Under the pieces are notes generated by a model. That model saw only the letters and a list, made by a program, of their open reading frames with translations. It did not search any database and was not told where the DNA came from. Below, piece by piece: positions 1-8,197 of a stretch of DNA of 60,101 nt. The stretch's first letter is position 1. Each line of letters starts with the position of its first letter. Made by a program: the position numbers and the translations under genes. This DNA comes from Pseudomaricurvus sp965656525 (GTDB lineage: Bacteria; Pseudomonadota; Gammaproteobacteria; Pseudomonadales; Cellvibrionaceae), in contig CBFHKY010000020.1 in assembly GCA_965656525.1 (NCBI GenBank), forward strand, positions 1 to 60,101. The letters run 5' to 3'.

Positions 1-385
1 AGATGCATAGAATGACCTCCAAATTCAAGAGTTTGGTAGTTTTGTGTTCATAAGTAAAACGCCGTTGTAAATCACCCTAGTCAGGTCATTCATTGATTTG
101 CCTTCATCATCTCACCTTCGGATATTTCACCTTCTACATCCGGTAGAGCGCTTCTCGGTAGAATTATCGCATTTCTCTTCCGCGGTCGTATCCTATGGCT
201 TTATTGGTTGATAATTCAGGTGGGCATCGGCAAAGTTCGCGCCTGCCTTGGCAAAGACCTTTAGGTTCCTTCACACAGAGGATACGCGGTGGCCTGTTGT
301 TAGGCTATGCCACCCAAAACCTAATAACAACTGGTGTATATTATGTGGTTGGAAGTAGGATAATTACTGGGTTGATAAAGTGCTT
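1..385. other. Integrase-distal island DNA, no gene recognised
   Basis: This stretch lies downstream of the integrase gene, inside the presumed integrated element. A 64-codon open frame on the plus strand (195-389) has no recognisable domain and runs into the integrase 3' end, so I do not call it. I looked for a copy of the tRNA-Leu 3' end that would mark the far attachment site and did not find one, so the element must extend left of the window. A weak inverted repeat (TGTTGTTAGG near 294, CCTAATAACA near 322, one mismatch) is the only structure I see. Confidence 0.4.
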
Positions 386-1642
386 TTAGGTAGCTCCACA
401 ACCAGCTTGTTGGTTTTTGAAGAGAGGTACAATTTTTCCAGAAGCCTTTAAATCATCTAAATAGTCCGCCCACCATTGCATCATAAGCTTTCGCTCATCA
501 AGATACCGCGCATGGTGGGTATAAGCCGCCCGCACTCCATTTCGCTCCATATGTGCTAACTGTCTTTCAATAGCATCTGGATTAAAGCCTGTTTCATTGA
601 GGATACTAGACGCTGTAGCCCGGAAGCCATGAGGGTTAGCCTTGCTCTTGCCTTGATGCTCACCATCAAAACCCAGCTTAAAGATGGCTCGCCTCATAGT
701 GTTGTCACTCATGGGCTTTGTTCTTTCTCTTTCTGATGGAAACAGCAACGGGTACTGACCGCTGATCTCAGAAATTTGTTCGATCACCCCCAAAGCCTGC
801 TTGGACAAAGGCACAATATGATCAGTCCCCATTTTCATTCGCTCACCGGGTATTCGCCACATGTCCTCGTTCAAATCAAACTCACTCCAACTTGCTGAGC
901 GCAACTCACCGGGACGAACAAACGTCAGCACCAACAATTCGACGGCTAACTTTGTCAACAGACGACCGGTTTCGGCATAGCCATCTAATGCCCGTAGGAA
1001 TCTCGGTAGCTCTTCCCTAGGTAAGGAAGCCCTATGACTGGCTTTTCGAGTTTTGCCAATACCAGATAGCTCTGCAGCTGGATTATGGGTAAGACGACCA
1101 GTTTGGACGGCGTACTTACAAACACGCCGAATATCTTGTAGGACCCTTTGAGACACATCCAAGGCATCCCGACTCTCGATAGAACGAATTACTGCAATGA
1201 TATCTTGGGGGTGTATTTCAGCCACAGGCTTGTTACCTAGCGCCGGAAATGTATTGTCTCGCAAACGCACCCAGACCCTGTTGGCATGATCATCCTTCCA
1301 CGTGCCCTTTTGGTGATTCCACCATTCTTCCGCTAAAGCTTTGAAAGAAGATGCCAATTCTTCCTTTCTTAAAAGCTTGTCACGTTTCTTTTGAGCACCA
1401 GGATCTATACCTGCCAGTAATTGCTGCCTTGCTTCCAGAACCGCCTGCCGGGCTTGCTTCAAGCTCACCTCCGGATACACCCCCAAAGCTAGGGTTTTCT
1501 GACGCCCATCAAAGCGGTATTTTAGTCGCCAATATCGACTGTCATTTGGCTTGATTAACAGCCTCAACCCCTTCTCATCGGACAGCCATTTATCTTTGTC
1601 AGAAGGCTTGGATTGCCTAATTTGAACGTCTGTAAGAGCCAT
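386..1642 (-). CDS. Tyrosine-type site-specific integrase, P4/DUF4102 family
   Basis: A tyrosine recombinase of 418 residues that would integrate and excise a genomic island or prophage. The N-terminal part (about residues 1-90) has the DUF4102 arm-binding fold typical of P4-like integrases, with the characteristic run YRFDGRQKTLALGVYPEVSL. The core-binding domain spans about 97-190. The catalytic set is visible: Arg243 (FVRPGELR), His338 and Arg341 (HGFRA), His364 (QLAHME) and the nucleophile Tyr374 (RAAYTHH). The length is normal for the family and the frame is intact, so the enzyme may be active. The gene points away from tRNA-Leu, with its start 163 bases from the tRNA 3' end, the usual arrangement for an element inserted at a tRNA 3' end. 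Repeated TAGCACC sites lie in that gap. The start is ATG at 1642. Confidence 0.95.
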   Translation of the reverse strand: MALTDVQIRQSKPSDKDKWLSDEKGLRLLIKPNDSRYWRLKYRFDGRQKTLALGVYPEVSLKQARQAVLEARQQLLAGIDPGAQKKRDKLLRKEELASSFKALAEEWWNHQKGTWKDDHANRVWVRLRDNTFPALGNKPVAEIHPQDIIAVIRSIESRDALDVSQRVLQDIRRVCKYAVQTGRLTHNPAAELSGIGKTRKASHRASLPREELPRFLRALDGYAETGRLLTKLAVELLVLTFVRPGELRSASWSEFDLNEDMWRIPGERMKMGTDHIVPLSKQALGVIEQISEISGQYPLLFPSERERTKPMSDNTMRRAIFKLGFDGEHQGKSKANPHGFRATASSILNETGFNPDAIERQLAHMERNGVRAAYTHHARYLDERKLMMQWWADYLDDLKASGKIVPLFKNQQAGCGAT

Positions 1643-1644
1643 GT

Positions 1645-1703
1645 GGTGCTACTTTTTAAAATTGAACCGAGATAGCACCAAATGTAGCACCAAATAGCAC
1701 CAG
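1645..1703. repeat. TAGCACC iterated sites upstream of the integrase
   Basis: Three direct copies of TAGCACCA lie at 1673-1680, 1685-1692 and 1695-1702 (the first two extended to TAGCACCAAA), spaced 12 and 10 bases apart, about one helical turn. One inverted copy (GGTGCTA) is at 1645-1651, beside the integrase start codon. Their position between integrase start and tRNA-Leu fits arm-type integrase binding sites, or an operator by which the integrase or an excisionase represses int. The repeats are seen directly. The role is inferred. Confidence 0.65.
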
Positions 1704-1805
1704 ATCACAACGGACAGCAAAGGACGAGAGAAGACAACAAGCTAGCCTAAGCCCCCTGTATTCACAGGGCTTACGGACAATTGAGGACTTTATAGGAAGT
1801 TAAGA

Positions 1806-1892
1806 TGGTGCCCGGAGCCGGACTTGAACCGGCACAGCCTAACGGCCGGGAGATTTTAAGTCTCCTGTGTCTACCGATTCCACCATCCGGGC
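1806..1892 (-). tRNA. tRNA-Leu (anticodon TAA)
   Basis: On the minus strand the gene starts GCCCGGATGGTGGAATCGG and ends CTCCGGGCACCA. The acceptor stem GCCCGGA pairs with TCCGGGC, the anticodon loop reads CTTAAAA with anticodon TAA, a long variable arm typical of class II leucine tRNAs is present, and the T-loop GTTCAAGTCC is intact. CCA is encoded. It is complete at 87 bases and is the likely integration target of the adjacent integrase, whose insertion has regenerated the tRNA 3' end. Confidence 0.97.
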
Positions 1893-2101
1893 TTACATGA
1901 ACACTTTGGCTGGGAATCGGCAAGTAATGCACCAGCGCCAAAGCGGGGCAAACTTTAACTCACACGCACAATGAAATCAACAAAATCATAGGCTTATCGT
2001 CAATTTTTCATAAAAATAACAGGCGCTTAAGCACTTTGATTAATTTGTCGCTAATAGGATTATATTTTGATCAGACTGATGGCGAATGCCAAGGAAGAAA
2101 T

Positions 2102-2175
2102 TGGAGGCGCGGGTCGGAATCGAACCGGCGTACACGGAGTTGCAGTCCGCTGCATGACCACTCTGCCACCGCGCC
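2102..2175 (-). tRNA. tRNA-Cys (anticodon GCA)
   Basis: The minus-strand sequence begins GGCGCGGTGGCAGAGTGG and ends CGCGCCTCCA. The acceptor stem GGCGCGG pairs with CCGCGCC, the anticodon stem-loop contains GACTGCAACTC with anticodon GCA, and the T arm reads CGGTTCGATTCCG. It is 74 bases with encoded CCA. It lies between pgsA and tRNA-Leu, in the same orientation as both, as in other gammaproteobacteria where tRNA genes follow pgsA. Confidence 0.97.
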
Positions 2176-2249
2176 TTATTTAGTCAGCTGTTGCCTTGTT
2201 TAAGCCACACTGCTAAATCTTGTTTAACCAGAAGGATCTGCTCAAACAA

Positions 2250-2276
2250 GCCACCTTACCCGTCGGGTGAGGTGGC
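2250..2276 (-). terminator. Hairpin downstream of pgsA
   Basis: The arms GCCACCT (2250-2256) and AGGTGGC (2270-2276) enclose a second stem, ACCC with GGGT (58-61 and 65-68 of that block), and a three-base loop. It lies 37 bases beyond the pgsA stop on the minus strand and is followed there by the T-rich run TTGTTTGAG. It probably terminates or attenuates the uvrC-pgsA transcript ahead of the tRNA genes. The T-run is imperfect. Confidence 0.6.
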
Positions 2277-2312
2277 ACGCATTGTACGGAAATCTTCTTA
2301 TGAGTCAAGACG

Positions 2313-2870
2313 TTATTCACTCTCTGACATTAATTCTGGCCACGCGGCTTTCAGATACAAAATCATTGACCAAAGTGTCAGTGCTGCAGCCACATAAAGC
2401 GTAATGACGGCAAGAAAGTGTAAGTTAGGTTGCCCAAGAGGATCAAAAGCCAGCAAGGCAATAATGGCAACCATTTGAAAGGTGGTTTTGACTTTGCCGA
2501 TATAAGATACCGCAACGCTGGCGCGCTTACCCAGCTCTGCCATCCATTCGCGCAAAGCCGAAATGACTATCTCGCGCCCGACAATAACCACCGCTGGCAG
2601 AGCAAACCAGACAGAGGCATGCTCACCGACTAACAGCACCAACGCCACGGCCACCATAAGTTTGTCCGCAACGGGGTCTAAGAAAGCGCCAAAGGCGGTA
2701 AACTGATTGTAGCGGCGCGCCACATACCCATCGAGCCAATCCGTTATAGCGGCAACAGTAAAAATAAAAGCACAAGCAAGATTGCTCCACCCGAAAGGAA
2801 GATAAAAAACAATGACCAAGAGGGGGATCAGAATAATACGGAAAGACGTCAGTTGATTAGCAAGTGTCAT
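2313..2870 (-). CDS. pgsA: CDP-diacylglycerol--glycerol-3-phosphate 3-phosphatidyltransferase
   Basis: This inner-membrane enzyme makes phosphatidylglycerolphosphate, the committed step to phosphatidylglycerol and cardiolipin. The CDP-alcohol phosphotransferase signature is complete: Asp44, Asp47, Gly48, Ala51, Arg52, Gly61, Asp65 and Asp69 (DWLDGYVARR then GAFLDPVADK). Several hydrophobic segments follow. I chose ATG at 2870, giving 185 residues starting MTLANQLTSF, which matches the family; an in-frame TTG at 2894 would add eight unconserved residues. It lies downstream of uvrC in the conserved gacA-uvrC-pgsA order. Confidence 0.95.
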   Translation of the reverse strand: MTLANQLTSFRIILIPLLVIVFYLPFGWSNLACAFIFTVAAITDWLDGYVARRYNQFTAFGAFLDPVADKLMVAVALVLLVGEHASVWFALPAVVIVGREIVISALREWMAELGKRASVAVSYIGKVKTTFQMVAIIALLAFDPLGQPNLHFLAVITLYVAAALTLWSMILYLKAAWPELMSESE

Positions 2871-2963
2871 AGGAACCCAATTTATACAACCCAAGGGATC
2901 GATTGTTTAAACACCAGTCGTAAATCAACTTTAGCAGCCGGCGCAGCATTTGCTTGCAAGTTA

Positions 2964-4805
2964 CTAGCTGTTCAATGTTCTGTAAATATCTTCCGCTATT
3001 TTTTTGCTGATGGTTGGCACTTTGGCTAATTCGTCTACATTGGCTTTTTGTATTTCTTGCAAACCGCCGAAATGACGTAATAGCTCCCGCCGACGTTTCG
3101 CACCTACACCGGGAATATCTTCTAGCCTAGAGGTGCGACGTTTTTTATCCCGTCGCTGCTTGTGACCAGTAATCGCGAAGCGGTGTGATTCATCGCGGAT
3201 GTGTTGTATCAAATGCAAAGCAGGTGAATCGCCATCTACGGTGCGTTCGTCGCCTTCCAGAATCAAGGTTTCAAAACCGGCTTTACGAGTCGTGCCTTTA
3301 GCAACCCCTAGCAAGTAAACACCCGCAACACCCAGCTCGTCCAGTACGGCTTTAGCTGTGGAACGCTGGCCTTTGCCACCATCAATCAGTAGTACATCGG
3401 GCAGCTTACCCTCACCCTTTTGCAGGCGCGTGTAACGCCTTCTTAGAGCTTGCTCCATCGCGGCGTAGTCATCGCCACCGGTGATACCATCAATATTGAA
3501 ACGTCGATAGTCACTTTTTAAAGGGCCATTGGTATCAAACACCACGCAGGAGGCCACCGTGAGTTCGCCGTGACTGTGACTGATATCAAAGCACTCTAAC
3601 CGCTCTGGCATTTCATCCATGCCCAGCAATTCCTGCAGCGCTTCGAACCGCTGCTGAGTATTTTGCTTACTGGCTAAACGTGCCTGCAGGTTTTCTTTAG
3701 CTGCCGACATGGCCAGCTGCATCCATTTTTGTCGCTGGCCTCGCAGCTCGTGAACAAAGGCAATCTGTCGCCCCGTTTGCTGCTGCATGGCAGCACTTAG
3801 CACGTCAACCGAATCCGGTTGATGACTTAACAGCACCAATTTAGGTAGGTCTCTGTCGGCCGAGTGTAAATAGAACTGCCCTAAGAATGCTTCCAGAATC
3901 TCTTCTGTGGTTTGTTCGGCCCCAGGTTTGGGGTAATAATTCTTGCTGCCCAATATGCGCCCCTGTCGAACGTACAGTACATGCACGCACACCAAACCGC
4001 CCTGCTGATGCAAAGCCACTACATCCACATCACCCGTACCACTGTCGACAATTTGTTGTGACTGAACTTGCTTTAAGGCAACAATTTGGTCGCGGTAGGC
4101 CGCGGCTTTTTCGAACGCCAATTGCTCTGAGGCAGCCTCCATCAAATCTGCCAGTTCGACCACCAAGTCGTCATTTTTTCCCTGTAGAAACATTTCTGCA
4201 TGACGCATATCAGCGCGGTATTCATCCTTACTGATGAAATCCACACAAGGGGCGGTACAACGATCAATCTGGTGCTGCAAACACGGGCGCGTTCGGTTAC
4301 TGAACACACTGTCTTCACATTGACGTAGGCGAAACGTTTTTTGTAAGAAACTTAAGCTGGAACGAACTGCACCCGAGTTTGGAAAAGGCCCAAAGTAGCG
4401 CACACCTTTGCGCTTAGCGCCGCGATGTATCGCCAATCGAGGAAACTCATCACTACTGGTGAACATAATATAGGGGTAGGATTTATCGTCGCGCAGCAAG
4501 ATGTTGTAGGGCGGGCGCTGCTGCTTAATCAAGTTTTGCTCTAGTAGCAAAGCTTCTGTTTCTGTAGACGTTATGGTGACTTCTATCTGGCAAATGCGCG
4601 ACACTAAGGCTCGCGTTTTGGGCGCCAATCCAGCACTGGACTGAAAATAACTCGATAGACGGTTCTTCAGGTTTTTGGCTTTGCCCACGTACAAAATTTG
4701 CCCTTCCCCCCCGTACATCTGATAGACACCAGGCTGTCGAGTAACGTGGCGCAAAAAAGTTTTTGCATCAAAGGGGGTGTGCGGGTGCTGTGTGTCTTCA
4801 ACCAT
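2964..4805 (-). CDS. uvrC: Excinuclease ABC subunit C
   Basis: UvrC is the nuclease that makes both incisions in nucleotide excision repair after UvrA/UvrB damage recognition. The N-terminal GIY-YIG domain (about residues 15-95) reads PGVYQMYGGEGQILYVGKAK. A cysteine-rich segment with CLQHQIDRCTAPC is near 175-190, and the UVR UvrB-interaction motif follows near 205-240. The RNase H-like endonuclease domain covers about 380-540 (ECFDISHSHGE and DVLLIDGGKGQ). Tandem helix-hairpin-helix motifs at the C-terminus include DIPGVGAKRRRELLRHFG. The 613 residues match the family. The ATG at 4805 begins MVEDTQHPHTPFDAK. It lies between gacA and pgsA, all on the minus strand. Confidence 0.97.
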   Translation of the reverse strand: MVEDTQHPHTPFDAKTFLRHVTRQPGVYQMYGGEGQILYVGKAKNLKNRLSSYFQSSAGLAPKTRALVSRICQIEVTITSTETEALLLEQNLIKQQRPPYNILLRDDKSYPYIMFTSSDEFPRLAIHRGAKRKGVRYFGPFPNSGAVRSSLSFLQKTFRLRQCEDSVFSNRTRPCLQHQIDRCTAPCVDFISKDEYRADMRHAEMFLQGKNDDLVVELADLMEAASEQLAFEKAAAYRDQIVALKQVQSQQIVDSGTGDVDVVALHQQGGLVCVHVLYVRQGRILGSKNYYPKPGAEQTTEEILEAFLGQFYLHSADRDLPKLVLLSHQPDSVDVLSAAMQQQTGRQIAFVHELRGQRQKWMQLAMSAAKENLQARLASKQNTQQRFEALQELLGMDEMPERLECFDISHSHGELTVASCVVFDTNGPLKSDYRRFNIDGITGGDDYAAMEQALRRRYTRLQKGEGKLPDVLLIDGGKGQRSTAKAVLDELGVAGVYLLGVAKGTTRKAGFETLILEGDERTVDGDSPALHLIQHIRDESHRFAITGHKQRRDKKRRTSRLEDIPGVGAKRRRELLRHFGGLQEIQKANVDELAKVPTISKKIAEDIYRTLNS

Positions 4806-4898
4806 AACGTTTTGAATACAGATAAGAAAGGAGAGTCAGACAAGAGAAAGCGACGTCACAATAACCCAAAGGTATGGCCCTTACGAATCTTTGTGCCG

Positions 4899-5552
4899 TT
4901 AAACAATCGACTCAATATCCAGCATGTTGTGTTTAACCGCTAACAAGGTCAGCTCAACATCACTGTTGATGCTCAGCTTTTCAAAAATGCGGTAGCGATA
5001 GCTGTTCACGGTTTTTGAACTTACACAGAAGCTGTCGGCAATATCGGGGGCTTTCTTACCTTTCGCAATCAGCATCGCGGTTTGAAGTTCACGTTCAGAG
5101 AGACACTCAAACGGGGATTGATCCTGCTTGCCCGAACCAAAGTTCTTCAGTGCCAACTGTTGTGCGATTCGGTTGCTCATATACAGATTGCCACTGCACA
5201 CGGTTTTAATCGCCAGCAACATTTCATCAAGGTCGGCACCTTTCGACAAATAACCTAGGGCACCCGCTTGCAACAGGCGAGCAGGATACACATCGTCATC
5301 GCAAGCCGTCACGGCAATAATCTTAACGTGCTCATGGGCAGAAATCAGTTTCTTGGTGGCTTCTAAGCCCCCCATACCAGGCATTCGAACGTCCATTAAG
5401 ATAACGTCTGGCGCGAGCTCGCGAGTGAGCTTAAGCGCATCTTCGCCCGTTGCCGCTTCACCCACCACGCGAAAATCGCTCACATCCTGGAGCATTCGCA
5501 CCAACCCCATGCGAACCAATTCGTGATCATCGACCACCAGTATTTTTGTCAC
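4899..5552 (-). CDS. gacA: GacA/UvrY-type response regulator
   Basis: This is a NarL/FixJ-type two-component response regulator of 217 residues. The receiver domain (1-120) has the acidic pair Asp8-Asp9 (VVDDHELVRMG), phosphoacceptor Asp54 (ILMDVRMPGMGG) and a conserved lysine in GYLSKGA. The C-terminal LuxR-type helix-turn-helix contains LSERELQTAMLIAKGKK and SSKTVNSYRYRIFEKL. In Pseudomonas and E. coli the orthologue, immediately upstream of uvrC, partners with GacS/BarA and activates small RNAs that titrate CsrA/RsmA. Function here is assigned from sequence plus that synteny. The start is GTG at 5552, preceded by GGGGA. The kinase partner is not in this window. Confidence 0.92.
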   Translation of the reverse strand: MTKILVVDDHELVRMGLVRMLQDVSDFRVVGEAATGEDALKLTRELAPDVILMDVRMPGMGGLEATKKLISAHEHVKIIAVTACDDDVYPARLLQAGALGYLSKGADLDEMLLAIKTVCSGNLYMSNRIAQQLALKNFGSGKQDQSPFECLSERELQTAMLIAKGKKAPDIADSFCVSSKTVNSYRYRIFEKLSINSDVELTLLAVKHNMLDIESIV

Positions 5553-5769
5553 CAGAACATCCCCAATGCCTATTTACTTCAGGCTTTTTTATCAGGTTAT
5601 GGTTTCCTACTTGTTTCAAGTCCCTGATTGCGTTGTAAATTTACCACTCACCACTGTAAATTCCCAGCAAAAAGCATCAGTAAGACGAACTTATCGATGG
5701 CACTCCAAACAACAATTGACCGCCCCCAAACAACGGTCAGCCGATCACAACATGGCGTTATGCCTGCGC

Positions 5770-6426
5770 TCAGACACCTGCCAATATTTGCCGAAAGGTT
5801 AAATTGATACGAGAGCCCAATGGGCGCTTCGACTTAGGAACGGCGTGCTGCCAATGAGATTGCAGTTCACCCTTCATCACCAGCAAGGAACCCGACTCTA
5901 AACGCACTTTAACTGCCGGATAAGAGCGTTTCTTGTGTCGCAGGTGAAAATCTCTGGGCTGACCTAGGCTCACTGAAGCGATTACCGGATGACGCCCCAA
6001 CTCAGGTTCGTCATCGCTGTGCCAGCCATTACTGTCGCGGCCATCACGATACCAGTTGGCCAGCACTGAATTCATGGCCAATCCCTGTGCTGATAAGCGC
6101 TGGCGCAACGCCGAAAGCTGCGGATGCCAAGGCTGCAGCGTCAAACGATGACCGCTATAGCCGTAATGACAACCAGCATCGCCATACCATGCATTGAGCC
6201 GCGGGATTAAAACGTGTTTTCCAAATAAACGAATGGCGGACTGTTCCCAAATTAGCTCTTGTTGTAGCTGTTGCTGCAGCGATTCTTGTTGCTCGGGGGG
6301 AATCCAGTTGTGCCAGAGCCAAAGCTCACCTTCGGCGATGGGAATCTGTATCGGTTCGGGTGATTCATCCCTGAATAAGGAATCCTGTTTAAGGGAGGAA
6401 CACAAAGAATCATCATCGGAAAGCAT
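5770..6426 (-). CDS. AlkB-type 2-oxoglutarate/Fe(II) nucleic-acid dioxygenase
   Basis: An oxidative dealkylation repair enzyme of the AlkB superfamily (218 residues), predicted to remove 1-methyladenine and 3-methylcytosine type lesions using 2-oxoglutarate, oxygen and Fe(II). The iron ligands are visible as His136 and Asp138 (NGWHSDDE) and His194 (WQHAVPK), with the 2-oxoglutarate-binding arginines in SRINLTFR (Arg206, Arg212). The tract NWYRDGRDSNGWHSDD resembles the ALKBH2/3-like bacterial subgroup more than E. coli AlkB. It follows murB on the same strand with an 18-base gap and may share its transcript. No Ada-type regulator is nearby. Confidence 0.9.
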   Translation of the reverse strand: MLSDDDSLCSSLKQDSLFRDESPEPIQIPIAEGELWLWHNWIPPEQQESLQQQLQQELIWEQSAIRLFGKHVLIPRLNAWYGDAGCHYGYSGHRLTLQPWHPQLSALRQRLSAQGLAMNSVLANWYRDGRDSNGWHSDDEPELGRHPVIASVSLGQPRDFHLRHKKRSYPAVKVRLESGSLLVMKGELQSHWQHAVPKSKRPLGSRINLTFRQILAGV

Positions 6427-6444
6427 GTGTGATCGTCAGCTCTG

Positions 6445-7647
6445 TCAATCGAAATGGGTTGAGTACACTCGCGGCTCAATGTCTAAGGCAACGCCAAATT
6501 GCGCTCTAATGTCGGCTTGAATCGCTCTAGCCAATTGCAAAATTTTGGCCCCAGGTTCATGCCCAGGGTTCACCAACACCAGCGCTTGTTTATCATGTAC
6601 TCCAACACCGTCAATGTGGCGCCCTTTCCAGCCCGCTCGCTCAATCAACCACCCCGCCGCCAGTTTGACGGCTGGCTCACTTGAGCCTTCTAAAGGCATC
6701 GATTGCGGGTAACCTACGATATCTGGGTACGTTTGCTGTAATGATGCAAATTGAGAACGATCAACCAACGGGTTTTTAAAGAAGCTGCCCACATTTGGAA
6801 TGGTTGTTGGATCGGGCAGTTTACTCGCACGAATCGCACACACCGCTTCAAATACCTGCTGCGGGGTTGGCTGATCGATATTGTTGGCTTCAAAATATTG
6901 GCGCAAGGCTGGATAGCCTATGTTGCTGCAGGCTTGTGTGTTCAGCCGAAAAGTCACTGATGTAATGATGTAAGCATCTTGTAAGCGCTGCTTAAAGACG
7001 CTGTCACGGTAAGCAAAGTGGCAGGCATCGGCATCAAACGTAACAGGCAATCCACTGTTAATTTCGACCGCAGTGAGCNNNNNNNNNNNNNNNNNNNNNN
7101 NNNNNNNNNNNNNNNNNNNNNNNNNNNNNNNNNNNNNNNNNNNNNNNNNNNNNNNNNNNNNNNNNNNNNNNNNNNNNTCTTCAAAACAATCCTTTAGCTC
7201 TACCCCGTAAGCACCAATATTCTGAATGGGCGCAGCGCCTACCGTACCGGGGATCAACGCTAAGTTTTCCAGCCCCCAGTAGTGAAAATTCATGCAGTGA
7301 GACACCCAATTGTGCCAGCTTTCCCCCGCGCCGACCTTCACCCAAATGTGCTGCTCGTTTTCCTGCTGCTCTTCTCGCCCATGAATCGCCATTTCAATGA
7401 CCAGACCGCAGAAATCCTCTGTTAATACGATATTACTGCCACCGCCAAGCACCAAAATCGGCAGCGGCGTACCGCTGTCTCGCCCGTGCAACTGGCGCCA
7501 TTTAAGCAGTGCCTGAAGCTCTTCTATGCTGGTCACTCGCGCCAGATACTGGGCCTTAGCGGGCACCCTCAGAGTGTTCATGTCAGTGAGGTCGGCATTA
7601 TTAATCAAGGCAGGCACATTGCCACCCAAAGCTAGGCCAAAGGTCAT
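6445..7647 (-). CDS. murB: UDP-N-acetylenolpyruvoylglucosamine reductase, interrupted by N-run
   Basis: MurB reduces UDP-GlcNAc-enolpyruvate to UDP-N-acetylmuramate in peptidoglycan precursor synthesis, using FAD and NADPH. Seen here: the FAD-binding segment LVLGGGSNIVLTEDF, GLENLALIPGTVGAAPIQNIGAYGVE, the FAYRDSVFK motif, and the C-terminal GSFFKNP and LIERAGWKGRHIDG blocks. The N-run at 7079-7177 lies after VELKDCFE. Aligning from memory with E. coli MurB, about one residue should separate the flanks, yet 33 unknown residues are shown, so the true protein is probably near 367 residues rather than 400. The ATG at 7647 overlaps the stop of the upstream phosphatase gene (TAATG), which implies translational coupling. 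An internal ATG at 7581 is an alternative start but would leave nothing before the conserved NTL. Confidence 0.93.
   Translation of the reverse strand: MTFGLALGGNVPALINNADLTDMNTLRVPAKAQYLARVTSIEELQALLKWRQLHGRDSGTPLPILVLGGGSNIVLTEDFCGLVIEMAIHGREEQQENEQHIWVKVGAGESWHNWVSHCMNFHYWGLENLALIPGTVGAAPIQNIGAYGVELKDCFEXXXXXXXXXXXXXXXXXXXXXXXXXXXXXXXXXXLTAVEINSGLPVTFDADACHFAYRDSVFKQRLQDAYIITSVTFRLNTQACSNIGYPALRQYFEANNIDQPTPQQVFEAVCAIRASKLPDPTTIPNVGSFFKNPLVDRSQFASLQQTYPDIVGYPQSMPLEGSSEPAVKLAAGWLIERAGWKGRHIDGVGVHDKQALVLVNPGHEPGAKILQLARAIQADIRAQFGVALDIEPRVYSTHFD
7079..7177. other. Run of 99 undetermined bases inside murB
   Basis: Sequence is unknown here. The flanking MurB segments would be nearly contiguous in a normal family member, so the number of N does not appear to reflect the real distance. 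Confidence 0.9.
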
Positions 7648-8147
7648 TACGCTAACCTCGTGGTAATGATGTGTTGCAACAAGCCTTCAGAGGCCTGTTC
7701 AACCAAATCCACGACAAGAGCAAAGCCATCTTTACCGCCATAGTAAGGGTCTGGTACTTCTTCTGGGGCGCTTTCAGAAAAATCCAAAAACAAAGAGAGC
7801 TGAGCTTTACCGTCGGTGGGCTGAATGCCCTTTAGATCACTTAGGTTTTGATGATCCATAGCCAAGATGTAATCAAAATGGTGGAAGTCACTTTCACACG
7901 CCTGACGTGCTCGCTGATGGGATAGGTCTATGCCTCGCTGAGCGGCCATGGCAACGGATCGAGCATCTGGAGATTTGCCAATGTGCCAATTGCTCGTGGC
8001 GGCAGAATCTACCTTGATAACATGGCTAAGCTGTTGGCTTTTCACTAGCGCCTCAAACACACCGTGTGCTGTTGGTGAACGACAAATATTGCCCAAACAG
8101 ACAAACAACACACGAATAGGCTCTTTGGATAACGCAGAAGGAGTCAT
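7647..8147 (-). CDS. Low-molecular-weight protein tyrosine phosphatase
   Basis: A small cytoplasmic phosphatase of 166 residues. The P-loop C(X)5RS is at residues 17-24 (VCLGNICRSPTA), and the general-acid loop is DPYYGG. In the family such enzymes remove phosphate from tyrosine, for example on exopolysaccharide kinases, or act on other small substrates. The actual substrate here is unknown, and no tyrosine kinase gene is seen nearby. I took ATG at 8147; a TTG at 8165 would add six residues. It sits between kdsB and murB, the same position as in Pseudomonas, and its stop overlaps the murB start. Confidence 0.93.
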   Translation of the reverse strand: MTPSALSKEPIRVLFVCLGNICRSPTAHGVFEALVKSQQLSHVIKVDSAATSNWHIGKSPDARSVAMAAQRGIDLSHQRARQACESDFHHFDYILAMDHQNLSDLKGIQPTDGKAQLSLFLDFSESAPEEVPDPYYGGKDGFALVVDLVEQASEGLLQHIITTRLA

Positions 8148-8197
8148 AGTAAGACCGGCTAGCAATGAATGATGACTGAGAAAACCAACGGTTATGG

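Noticed and set aside
195..389. Small plus-strand open frame at the left edge
   Set aside because: It has 64 codons, no recognisable domain and no clear ribosome site, and it overlaps the integrase 3' end; not enough to call a gene.
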